From contig DMYD01000028.1 of assembly GCA_003483745.1 (NCBI GenBank), forward strand, positions 1 through 64,000: 64,000 nt of DNA, written 5' to 3'. The notes under the pieces were generated by a model. It saw nothing but the letters and a program-made list of their open reading frames with translations, was not told the DNA's origin and made no database searches. Origin of the DNA: Roseburia sp. (GTDB taxonomy: Bacteria > Bacillota > Clostridia > Lachnospirales > Lachnospiraceae). This document shows, piece after piece, positions 25,413 through 32,930 of the stretch. Each line of letters opens with the position of its first letter. Position 1 is the stretch's first letter. The position numbers were made by a program, and so were the translations under genes.

Positions 25413-25996
25413 TGGATTTTGATAAATATAACATTGGTTTTGGAATCACAGGATCCTTCTGCACATTTGCAAAGGCAAAAATAGCGGTGGAGCATCTCTG
25501 TGAGATGGGAGCCAATGTGATTCCGATTTTTTCATATAATGCACAAACCTGCGATACCAGATTTGGCAGTGCAAAAGAATATGTGGAGGAGATCTGCGAG
25601 ATCACGGGAAATGAAGGAATACGTTCAATCTGTGCAGCAGAACCGATCGGGCCTAATAATTTTCTTGATATTATGGTGATCGCACCTTGTACCGGAAATA
25701 CCGCGGCAAAACTGACCGGAGGGATCGTCGACACACCGGTGCTGATGGCGGCAAAGGCGCATATGCGGAATGGAAAACCGCTTGTTATTGCAATCTCCAC
25801 GAACGATGCCCTTGGAGCCGGTTTTAAAAATATTGGAATGCTGATGAATATGAAAAATATTTATTTTGTGCCGTTTGGACAGGATAATTATAAGAGCAAG
25901 CCAAATTCCATGGTCGCCAAAATTGAGCTGTTACCGGAAACGATCGAGGCGGCATTGAAAGGAAAGCAGATACAGCCGGTGCTGCAGGAACCGTAA
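25412..25996 (+). CDS. dpaB: Dipicolinate synthase subunit B
   Basis: Flavoprotein-fold partner of DpaA (SpoVFB), 194 aa. It starts MDFDKYNIGFGITGSFCTFA, the phosphate-binding turn of the flavoprotein family, and contains DIMVIAPCTGNTAAKLTGGI and KPLVIAISTNDALGAGFKNI. The start at 25412 is coupled to the dpaA stop. The strong bidirectional terminator at 26026-26079 ends this transcript and that of the facing TSCPD gene. Confidence 0.92.
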   Translation: MDFDKYNIGFGITGSFCTFAKAKIAVEHLCEMGANVIPIFSYNAQTCDTRFGSAKEYVEEICEITGNEGIRSICAAEPIGPNNFLDIMVIAPCTGNTAAKLTGGIVDTPVLMAAKAHMRNGKPLVIAISTNDALGAGFKNIGMLMNMKNIYFVPFGQDNYKSKPNSMVAKIELLPETIEAALKGKQIQPVLQEP

Positions 25997-26025
25997 AAAT
26001 ATCGTTGAAATAGTGAAATGCGTAT

Positions 26026-26079
26026 AAAAAGACTGGCACAGATATGAGGCATTTTATCATATCTGTGCCAGTCTTTTTT
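26026..26079. terminator. Strong bidirectional terminator between dpaB and the TSCPD gene
   Basis: A stem of about 19 bp (AAAGACTGGCACAGATAT / ATATCTGTGCCAGTCTTT) with A-run on one side and T-run on the other. Confidence 0.92.
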
Positions 26080-26117
26080 GCTCATATCGGACAACTGAAA
26101 TAAGTTGATAGGATATC

Positions 26118-26378
26118 CTATGCGTTTTTGGATGCCTCTAATGCTTCACGGCATGCTTTTGCAAGCTGGTCACCGCAGGAAGTAGGACGTCCGCCACAGC
26201 GGATACCGCCGATTTTTTCTTCCACCTGTTCTACGGTAAGACCTTCCACTAATTTTGGGATTGCCTGCAGGTTGCCGTTGCATCCGCCTGTAAATTTTAC
26301 ATTGTGAACAACATTTCCATCCAGTTCTAAATCAATCTGTGTGGAGCAGGTTCCTTTTGTTTTATAAGAATAAGTCAT
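26118..26378 (-). CDS. TSCPD-domain protein (TIGR03905 type)
   Basis: 86-aa protein consisting only of a TSCPD domain, the small fold found at the C-terminus of some ribonucleotide reductases. Signatures: GTCSTQIDLELDGN, VKFTGGCNGNLQAI, GIRCGGRPTSCGDQLA. The four Cys (positions about 10, 33, 61, 68) suggest a metal site; the usual TSCPDQ appears here as TSCGDQ. The start is preceded by AGGAGG on the minus strand. Function unknown. Confidence 0.85.
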   Translation of the reverse strand: MTYSYKTKGTCSTQIDLELDGNVVHNVKFTGGCNGNLQAIPKLVEGLTVEQVEEKIGGIRCGGRPTSCGDQLAKACREALEASKNA

Positions 26379-26524
26379 ATCAGATTCCTCCTTTGTTGTA
26401 GATTATATCCTGTGTGCCATCGCAGAAAGTGCGATTCAGTAAGAGTATAAACACAAGAATGCTGTAACGCAAGGATTTTTTCTACGTTAATAAAAAATTC
26501 ACAAAACATTTACCCCTATTTTAG

Positions 26525-26553
26525 TTGTGGTAATACCCGAAAAGTGTTACAAT
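26525..26553 (+). promoter_or_regulatory. Probable secA promoter
   Basis: TTGTGG (26525-26530), 17-nt spacer, TACAAT (26548-26553), 87 bp ahead of secA. The rest of the 261-bp gap after the TSCPD gene shows only A+T-rich sequence. Confidence 0.55.
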
Positions 26554-26639
26554 AACGATATTGTGCAAGGCTTAGACTGCAAAAGGGACGGAAAGCAGAC
26601 TTGCAAATTTGAGAAACCAAGTCAGGAATAGGAGTTTTT

Positions 26640-29210
26640 ATGAGCGCATTTACAAAGTTATTCGGAACACACAGTGAACGCGAGTTAAAAAGAATTTACC
26701 CGCTCGTTGACAAAGTGGAGTCATACCGTGACGCCATGGGGGCGCTGTCCGATGAAGAATTAAGAGACAAGACGAAAGAATATAAAGAAAGATTAGAAAA
26801 AGGAGAGACACTGGATGATCTTCTGCCGGAGGCATATGCAACTGTCCGTGAAGCAGCAAAACGTGTGCTTGGAATGGAACATTACCGTGTACAGATCATC
26901 GGTGGTATTATCTTGCATCAGGGACGTATCGCAGAGATGAAGACCGGTGAAGGTAAGACACTTGTTTCCACACTTCCTGCATACCTGAATGCCCTAGAAG
27001 GCAAGGGTGTGTGTATCGTAACAGTCAATGATTACCTTGCAAAGCGTGACTCTGAGTGGATGGGACAGATCCATGAGTTTCTTGGATTAAAAGTCGGAGT
27101 AGTTTTAAATTCCATGACCAATGATGAGCGCCGTGAAGCATATAACTGTGATATCACTTATGTGACAAACAACGAACTTGGATTTGATTATCTGAGAGAC
27201 AACATGGTTATTTACAAGGAGCAGCTTGTTCAGAGGGGACTCCATTATGCGATCATTGATGAGGTCGATTCTGTATTGATCGATGAGGCGCGTACACCGC
27301 TCATTATTTCCGGACAGAGTGGAAAATCCACCCGTCTTTATGAGGCATGTGATATTTTGGCACAGCAGATGAAACGTGGTGAGGATGTGCCGGAGTACTC
27401 TAAGATGGATGCCATCATGGGTATTGAACAGGAAGAGACCGGTGATTTCCTTGTCAATGAGAAGGACAAGGTTGTCAGCCTGACACAGGAAGGTGTGAAA
27501 AAGGTTGAGCAGTTCTTTAAGATCGATAACCTTGCAGATGCAGAGAACCTTGAGATCCAGCACAATGTGATCCTTGCCCTGCGTGCACACAACCTGATGT
27601 TCCGCGACCAGGATTATGTTGTAAAAGATGATGAGGTACTGATCGTTGATGAGTTTACCGGACGTATCATGCCGGGACGCCGTTATTCAGACGGTCTGCA
27701 TCAGGCGATCGAAGCAAAAGAGCATGTTAAAGTAAAACGTGAGAGTAAGACACTTGCAACGATCACGTTCCAGAACTTCTTTAATAAATTTGATAAAAAA
27801 TCCGGTATGACAGGTACTGCACTGACTGAGGAAAAAGAGTTCCGTGATATTTATGGCATGGATGTTATCGAGATTCCGACCAACAGACCAGTCATCCGTG
27901 TGGACAAACAGGATGCTGTTTATAAGACCAAGAAAGAAAAATATCATGCAGTTGTTGAAGAAGTAAAAGCTGCACATGCAAAAGGACAGCCGGTACTGGT
28001 TGGTACGATCACAATCGATGTATCCGAGACGATCAGTGCAATGTTAAAGCGAGAGGGAATCCAGCATACCGTTTTGAATGCGAAATTCCATGAGCTTGAG
28101 GCAGAGATCGTAGCGGCAGCAGGACAGCACGGTGCGGTAACGATCGCTACGAACATGGCTGGTCGTGGTACGGATATTAAGCTGGATGATGATGCAAAAG
28201 AGGCTGGTGGATTAAAAGTCATCGGTACAGAGCGTCATGAGTCAAGACGTATCGACAATCAGCTGCGTGGACGTTCCGGACGTCAGGGAGATCCGGGTGA
28301 ATCCCAGTTCTTCATTTCTCTGGAAGACGATCTGATGCGTCTGTTTGGTTCTGAAAAGCTGATGGATATCTTTAATACACTGGGTGTTCCGGAAAATGAG
28401 CAGATCCAGCATAAGATGTTAACCTCTGCAATCGAGAAGGCACAGACAAAGATTGAGGGTAACAACTTTGGTATCCGTAAAAATCTACTTGAGTACGATC
28501 AGGTTATGAATGATCAGAGAGAGATCATTTACGCAGAGCGTATGCGCGTACTGAACGGAGAGAACATGCGTGATGTAATCTTCAAGATGATCACAGACCG
28601 TGTGGAGAGCTGTGTGGATACCTGTATTTCTTCTGAGTTACCGAAGGAAGAGTGGGATTTAAACGAGTTAAATCAGCTCCTGACAGACATTATCCCGTTA
28701 GAGCCTGTAAATGCTGCTGATGTGGACAGTGTTAAGAACAATAAAGAATTAAAACATCTCTTAAAAGAGCGTGCAGTGAAGCTGTACGAGGCAAAAGAGA
28801 CAGAGTTCCCGGAGCCGGAGCAGTTCCGTGAATTAGAGCGTGTCGTATTGTTAAAAGTCATTGACCGTAAGTGGATGGATCATATCGATGATATGGATCA
28901 GCTACGCCAGGGTATCGGTTTACAGGCATATGGACAGAGAGATCCGCTGGTTGAGTACAAGATGGCAGGATTTGATATGTTTGACGATATGATCGCCAAC
29001 ATTCAGGAAGATACAGTCCGTCTGTTGTACCATGTCAAGATTGAGCAGAAGGTAGAGCGTGAGCAGGTTGCGAAAGTAACCGGTACAAATAAGGATGAGA
29101 CAGCAACCAATACGCCGAAGAAACGTACGGCGGCAAAGGTTTATCCGAATGATCCGTGCCCATGTGGATCCGGTAAAAAATACAAACAGTGCTGTGGAAG
29201 AATGGCATAA
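26640..29210 (+). CDS. secA: Preprotein translocase ATPase SecA
   Basis: Motor ATPase that drives proteins through SecYEG. 856 aa, full length. Walker A MKTGEGKT (100-107), DEAD-like Walker B IIDEVDSVLIDEAR, preprotein-binding region, second ATPase motif TNMAGRGTDIKL and GRSGRQGDPGESQF, helical wing, and a C-terminal SEC-C zinc motif CPCGSGKKYKQCCG for SecB or ribosome contact. AGGAG precedes the ATG. Single gene with own promoter and a terminator at 29229-29271. Confidence 0.98.
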   Translation: MSAFTKLFGTHSERELKRIYPLVDKVESYRDAMGALSDEELRDKTKEYKERLEKGETLDDLLPEAYATVREAAKRVLGMEHYRVQIIGGIILHQGRIAEMKTGEGKTLVSTLPAYLNALEGKGVCIVTVNDYLAKRDSEWMGQIHEFLGLKVGVVLNSMTNDERREAYNCDITYVTNNELGFDYLRDNMVIYKEQLVQRGLHYAIIDEVDSVLIDEARTPLIISGQSGKSTRLYEACDILAQQMKRGEDVPEYSKMDAIMGIEQEETGDFLVNEKDKVVSLTQEGVKKVEQFFKIDNLADAENLEIQHNVILALRAHNLMFRDQDYVVKDDEVLIVDEFTGRIMPGRRYSDGLHQAIEAKEHVKVKRESKTLATITFQNFFNKFDKKSGMTGTALTEEKEFRDIYGMDVIEIPTNRPVIRVDKQDAVYKTKKEKYHAVVEEVKAAHAKGQPVLVGTITIDVSETISAMLKREGIQHTVLNAKFHELEAEIVAAAGQHGAVTIATNMAGRGTDIKLDDDAKEAGGLKVIGTERHESRRIDNQLRGRSGRQGDPGESQFFISLEDDLMRLFGSEKLMDIFNTLGVPENEQIQHKMLTSAIEKAQTKIEGNNFGIRKNLLEYDQVMNDQREIIYAERMRVLNGENMRDVIFKMITDRVESCVDTCISSELPKEEWDLNELNQLLTDIIPLEPVNAADVDSVKNNKELKHLLKERAVKLYEAKETEFPEPEQFRELERVVLLKVIDRKWMDHIDDMDQLRQGIGLQAYGQRDPLVEYKMAGFDMFDDMIANIQEDTVRLLYHVKIEQKVEREQVAKVTGTNKDETATNTPKKRTAAKVYPNDPCPCGSGKKYKQCCGRMA

Positions 29211-29228
29211 ATTTTAAAATAAGAAGAG

Positions 29229-29271
29229 AGCGTCATGTTTATGGAGTGATTCGTAAATGTGGCGCTTTTTT
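29229..29271 (+). terminator. Terminator of secA
   Basis: AGCGTCATGTTTA pairs with TAAATGTGGCGCT (13 bp with G-T wobbles), followed by six T. Confidence 0.82.
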
Positions 29272-29306
29272 GTTACCCGAATCTTCACAGAAAAATAAAA
29301 AAATAA

Positions 29307-29335
29307 TTGACAAAAAATGGAATATCTGATATTTT
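29307..29335 (+). promoter_or_regulatory. Promoter of the flavodiiron gene
   Basis: TTGACA (29307-29312), 17-nt spacer, TATTTT (29330-29335); the -10 lies in the left arm of the palindrome below. Confidence 0.6.
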
Positions 29336-29365
29336 AATAACAGTAATAATTACTATTATTAAAAT
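29331..29365. promoter_or_regulatory. 35-bp palindrome over the flavodiiron promoter, probable operator
   Basis: ATTTTAATAACAGTAAT, centre A, ATTACTATTATTAAAAT: 16 of 17 positions are complementary. It overlaps the -10 and the expected start point. Composition and placement suit a Fur/PerR-family or other dimeric repressor; the exact PerR consensus is not matched. Confidence 0.55.
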
Positions 29366-29503
29366 AAAAAACATGTAATATGGCGGACGATGAAAATAAA
29401 CATTTTATAAATCCGTACGCAGTTCATTGAAACATGGATAAGCATGTGGTATGATTTTACCGGAAAAGCCAATAATAAAATGGAGAGAAAGAAGGAGACG
29501 GAT

Positions 29504-30706
29504 ATGTATAACATAAGAAAAGTTACTGATAATATTACCTGGATCGGAGCAAGTGACCGAAGACTGGCATTGTTTGAAAATATTTTTCCAATCAAACGCG
29601 GCGTATCTTACAATTCCTATGTCCTGCTGGATGAGCAGACCGTTCTTTTTGATACAGTAGACGCTTCCGTTGCAGGACAGTTTTTCGAGAATCTGGAAGC
29701 AGCCTTAGAGGGAAGAACGTTAGACTATCTGATCGTAAATCATATGGAACCGGATCATTGTGCGATGATCGGCGATATTGTACGCAGATATCCGGATGTA
29801 AAGATCGTTGGAAATGCAAAAACATTTGGCATGATGAATCAGTTCTTTGGGACAGATTTCTCAGAGCGTTCGGTTGTGGTGAAAGAGGGCGATACTTTAT
29901 CTGCCGGAACACATACACTCCATTTTGTGATGGCACCGATGGTGCACTGGCCGGAAGCAATGGTAACCTACGATGATGTGGACAAAGTGCTGTTTTCCGC
30001 CGATGGATTTGGATCTTTTGGTGCATTAAATGGCAATATCTTTGCGGATGAAGTTGATTTTGACCGTGACTGGCTGGATGATGCAAGGCGTTATTACACA
30101 AATATTGTTGGAAAATACGGTGCGTCCGTACAGACATTATTAAAGAAAGCGGCAGGACTTGATATCGCTGTGATCTGTCCGCTGCACGGACCGATCTGGA
30201 GAGAGAATCTCTCTTATATTCTGGAAAAATATCAGAAATGGAGTACTTATGAAGCGGAGGATCAGGCTGTTGTGATCATGTATGCATCCATGTATGGCAA
30301 TACGGCATCCGCTGCAGACGCGCTTGCGGGAGCACTTGCAGTGCGTGGTGTGAAAAAAATTGCTGTATATGATGTTTCAAATGCACATGTTTCCGAATTG
30401 ATCAGTGAGATTTTCCGGGCAAGCCATCTGGTGTTTGCAGCGCCGACCTACAATGCCGGAATTTATCCGGTTATGGAAAATCTGCTTTCTGACATGAAGG
30501 CACTGGCTGTTCAGAAAAAAACCGTTGCAGTCATGGAAAACGGAACCTGGGCACCGACAGCGGCAAAGCAGGTAAAAGAAAAAATCAGTGAAATGAAGGA
30601 TATGACGATCCTTGATACAGGACTTACCATCAAGTCTGCAATGCACGCGGACCAGAAGGCAGAACTGGATGCACTGGCTGATGCGATTGTGAACAGTATG
30701 GTATAA
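29504..30706 (+). CDS. Flavodiiron protein (FprA/ROO type)
   Basis: Reduces O2 to water and/or NO to N2O to protect an anaerobe. 400 aa: an N-terminal metallo-beta-lactamase-like domain with the di-iron motif H80-x-E82-x-D84-H85, further ligands in VHWPEAMVTY, SADGFGSFG and CPLHGPIW, and a C-terminal flavodoxin domain from about residue 255 (VVIMYASMYGNTASAADAL). It lacks fused rubredoxin. ATG 29504 follows AAGGAGA. It is monocistronic, with a palindromic operator over the promoter. Confidence 0.93.
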   Translation: MYNIRKVTDNITWIGASDRRLALFENIFPIKRGVSYNSYVLLDEQTVLFDTVDASVAGQFFENLEAALEGRTLDYLIVNHMEPDHCAMIGDIVRRYPDVKIVGNAKTFGMMNQFFGTDFSERSVVVKEGDTLSAGTHTLHFVMAPMVHWPEAMVTYDDVDKVLFSADGFGSFGALNGNIFADEVDFDRDWLDDARRYYTNIVGKYGASVQTLLKKAAGLDIAVICPLHGPIWRENLSYILEKYQKWSTYEAEDQAVVIMYASMYGNTASAADALAGALAVRGVKKIAVYDVSNAHVSELISEIFRASHLVFAAPTYNAGIYPVMENLLSDMKALAVQKKTVAVMENGTWAPTAAKQVKEKISEMKDMTILDTGLTIKSAMHADQKAELDALADAIVNSMV

Positions 30707-30736
30707 ATAAACAGTGTAAAGTATAAAATGAACAGT

Positions 30737-30774
30737 AAAGCATGGGATAAAATATTGTCCTGTGCTTTGTTTTT
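30737..30774 (+). terminator. Terminator after the flavodiiron gene
   Basis: AAAGCATGGGA / TCCTGTGCTTT, 11 pairs with wobbles, followed by GTTTTT. Confidence 0.75.
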
Positions 30775-30785
30775 GCAGAAAAACA

Positions 30786-30797
30786 GAACAAAAGTTC
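30786..30797. promoter_or_regulatory. LexA-type SOS box upstream of uvrBA
   Basis: GAAC-AAAA-GTTC, matching the Gram-positive LexA/DinR core GAACN4GTTC. It is followed by a weak promoter (GTACAA, 16 nt, TATACT ending at about 30834), so a bound repressor could block uvrB transcription. Confidence 0.68.
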
Positions 30798-30926
30798 GAT
30801 TTTTGCTGTACAATTTATAAATTGAATGATATACTGGAAATAGAGTCATACTAAAATATTGATATTAATTGTTTCCGGATAGAAAGTGTTTCCACATTCT
30901 ATAGATAGGGAAAAATGAGGGATATC

Positions 30927-32909
30927 ATGGATCATTTCAAATTACATTCAAAATACAAACCGACCGGAGATCAGCCACATGCAATCGAGGAACTGGTAAA
31001 AGGATTTGAGGAGGGAAATCAGTTTCAGACTCTGCTCGGAGTAACTGGTTCCGGTAAGACTTTTACGATGGCAAATGTGATTCAGGCATTGAACAAGCCG
31101 ACACTGATCATATCGCACAATAAAACGCTGGCAGCGCAGTTATATGGGGAGATGAAAGAATTTTTCCCGGAGAATGCGGTAGAGTATTTTGTGTCATACT
31201 ATGATTATTATCAGCCGGAAGCGTATGTGCCCCAGACAGATACTTATATTGCAAAGGATTCGGCAATCAATGAGGAGATCGATAAATTGCGTCTGTCTGC
31301 AACAGCTGCTCTGGTGGAGCGCAAAGATGTGATCGTTGTGGCATCTGTTTCCTGCATTTATGGTCTGGGCAGCCCGGAAGATTATCTTGGCATGATGGTT
31401 TCCTTAAGACCGGGAATGGAGAGAGACAGAGATGATGTGATACGTGCGCTGGTCGATATTCAGTATACAAGAAATGACATGGATTTTCACCGTGGTACAT
31501 TCCGTGTGAGAGGAGATACGTTGGAGATATTTCCGGCAAACTATGGAGATACGGCGGTTCGTGTAGAATTCTTCGGAGATGAGATCGATCGTATCACCGA
31601 GGTTGATGTGCTGACAGGAGAGATCAAATGTGAGCTGGAGCACTTTGCTGTATTTCCGGCATCTCATTATGTTGTTCCACAGGAGAAAATTTTAAAGGCA
31701 TGCGATGCGATCGAACAGGAATTGGATGAGCGTATCCGTTATTTTAAGGGTGAGGACAAGCTGCTTGAAGCACAGCGTATTTCTGAGCGCACAAATTTTG
31801 ATATAGAGATGTTAAAAGAAACGGGGTTCTGCAGTGGTATTGAGAATTATTCGAGGCATCTTGCAGGACTTCCGGCGGGGGCAACGCCGCATACCCTGAT
31901 GGATTATTTTAAGGATGATTATCTGATCATCGTGGATGAATCGCATATTACGATTCCACAGATCCGCGGTATGTATGCGGGAGATCAGTCGAGAAAGTCA
32001 ACACTGGTAGATTATGGATTCCGCCTTCCATCGGCAAAAGACAACCGGCCGCTTAATTTTGAGGAATTTGAGAGCAAGATCGATCAGATGCTGTTTGTAT
32101 CTGCAACACCGAATGTATATGAGGATGAGCACGAACTGCTCCGTACGGAACAGATCATCCGTCCGACAGGACTGCTTGATCCAGAGGTTGTGGTGCGTCC
32201 GGTAGAAGGGCAGATCGACGATCTGATCGGTGAAGTTAACAAAGAGATTAAAGATCATCATAAGGTGCTGATCACGACGCTGACGAAAAAGATGGCGGAG
32301 GATCTGACCGATTATATGCGTGAGATCGGTATCCGCGTGAAATATCTCCATTCAGATATTGATACGTTAGAGCGTGCGGAAATCATAAGAGATCTGCGTC
32401 TGGATGTATTTGATGTGCTTGTCGGTATCAACCTGTTGCGAGAGGGACTGGATATCCCGGAGATCACGCTGGTGGCGATTCTGGATGCGGATAAAGAGGG
32501 ATTCCTCAGATCGGAGACATCACTGATACAGACGATTGGACGTGCTGCGCGTAACAGTGAGGGGCACGTTATCATGTATGCGGACAAGATTACAGACTCC
32601 ATGCGTGTTGCAATAGAGGAGACAAAGCGTCGTCGCGAGATACAGCAGGCATATAATGAAGAACACGGCATTACACCGACAACAATCCAGAAGTCTGTGC
32701 GGGAACTGATCAGTGTGTCAAAGAAGGTCGCAAAGGAAGAAATGAATTTCAAGAAAGATCCGGAATCTATGAACCGGGACGAACTCACAAAGCTGATCGC
32801 GGACATCCAGAAGAAGATGCAGAAGGCTGCAGCAGATTTAAACTTCGAGGCGGCTGCAGAATACCGCGACAAGATGGTAGAACTAAAAGGCATGCTGCGT
32901 GATATGTGA
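30927..32909 (+). CDS. uvrB: Excinuclease ABC subunit B
   Basis: DNA-damage-verifying helicase-like subunit of nucleotide excision repair. 660 aa: Walker A GVTGSGKTFTMA, beta-hairpin region with YYDYYQPEAYVP, DESHI-type Walker B (IIVDESHITIPQ), helicase motifs including GINLLREGLDIPE and QTIGRAARN, and a C-terminal UVR domain that binds UvrC. ATG 30927 (MDHFKLHSKYKPTGDQP) has GAGGG seven bases upstream and fits family starts better than ATG 30915. uvrA follows 21 bp later. A LexA-type box lies about 130 bp upstream. Confidence 0.97.
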   Translation: MDHFKLHSKYKPTGDQPHAIEELVKGFEEGNQFQTLLGVTGSGKTFTMANVIQALNKPTLIISHNKTLAAQLYGEMKEFFPENAVEYFVSYYDYYQPEAYVPQTDTYIAKDSAINEEIDKLRLSATAALVERKDVIVVASVSCIYGLGSPEDYLGMMVSLRPGMERDRDDVIRALVDIQYTRNDMDFHRGTFRVRGDTLEIFPANYGDTAVRVEFFGDEIDRITEVDVLTGEIKCELEHFAVFPASHYVVPQEKILKACDAIEQELDERIRYFKGEDKLLEAQRISERTNFDIEMLKETGFCSGIENYSRHLAGLPAGATPHTLMDYFKDDYLIIVDESHITIPQIRGMYAGDQSRKSTLVDYGFRLPSAKDNRPLNFEEFESKIDQMLFVSATPNVYEDEHELLRTEQIIRPTGLLDPEVVVRPVEGQIDDLIGEVNKEIKDHHKVLITTLTKKMAEDLTDYMREIGIRVKYLHSDIDTLERAEIIRDLRLDVFDVLVGINLLREGLDIPEITLVAILDADKEGFLRSETSLIQTIGRAARNSEGHVIMYADKITDSMRVAIEETKRRREIQQAYNEEHGITPTTIQKSVRELISVSKKVAKEEMNFKKDPESMNRDELTKLIADIQKKMQKAAADLNFEAAAEYRDKMVELKGMLRDM

Positions 32910-32930
32910 GAAAGAAAAGGACATTGAATC

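Noticed and set aside
27105..27590. Long antisense ORF inside secA (161 codons), and similar antisense ORFs inside uvrB, uvrA, rfbB and others
   Set aside because: They mirror the codon pattern of strongly conserved genes on the other strand, and their products match no family.
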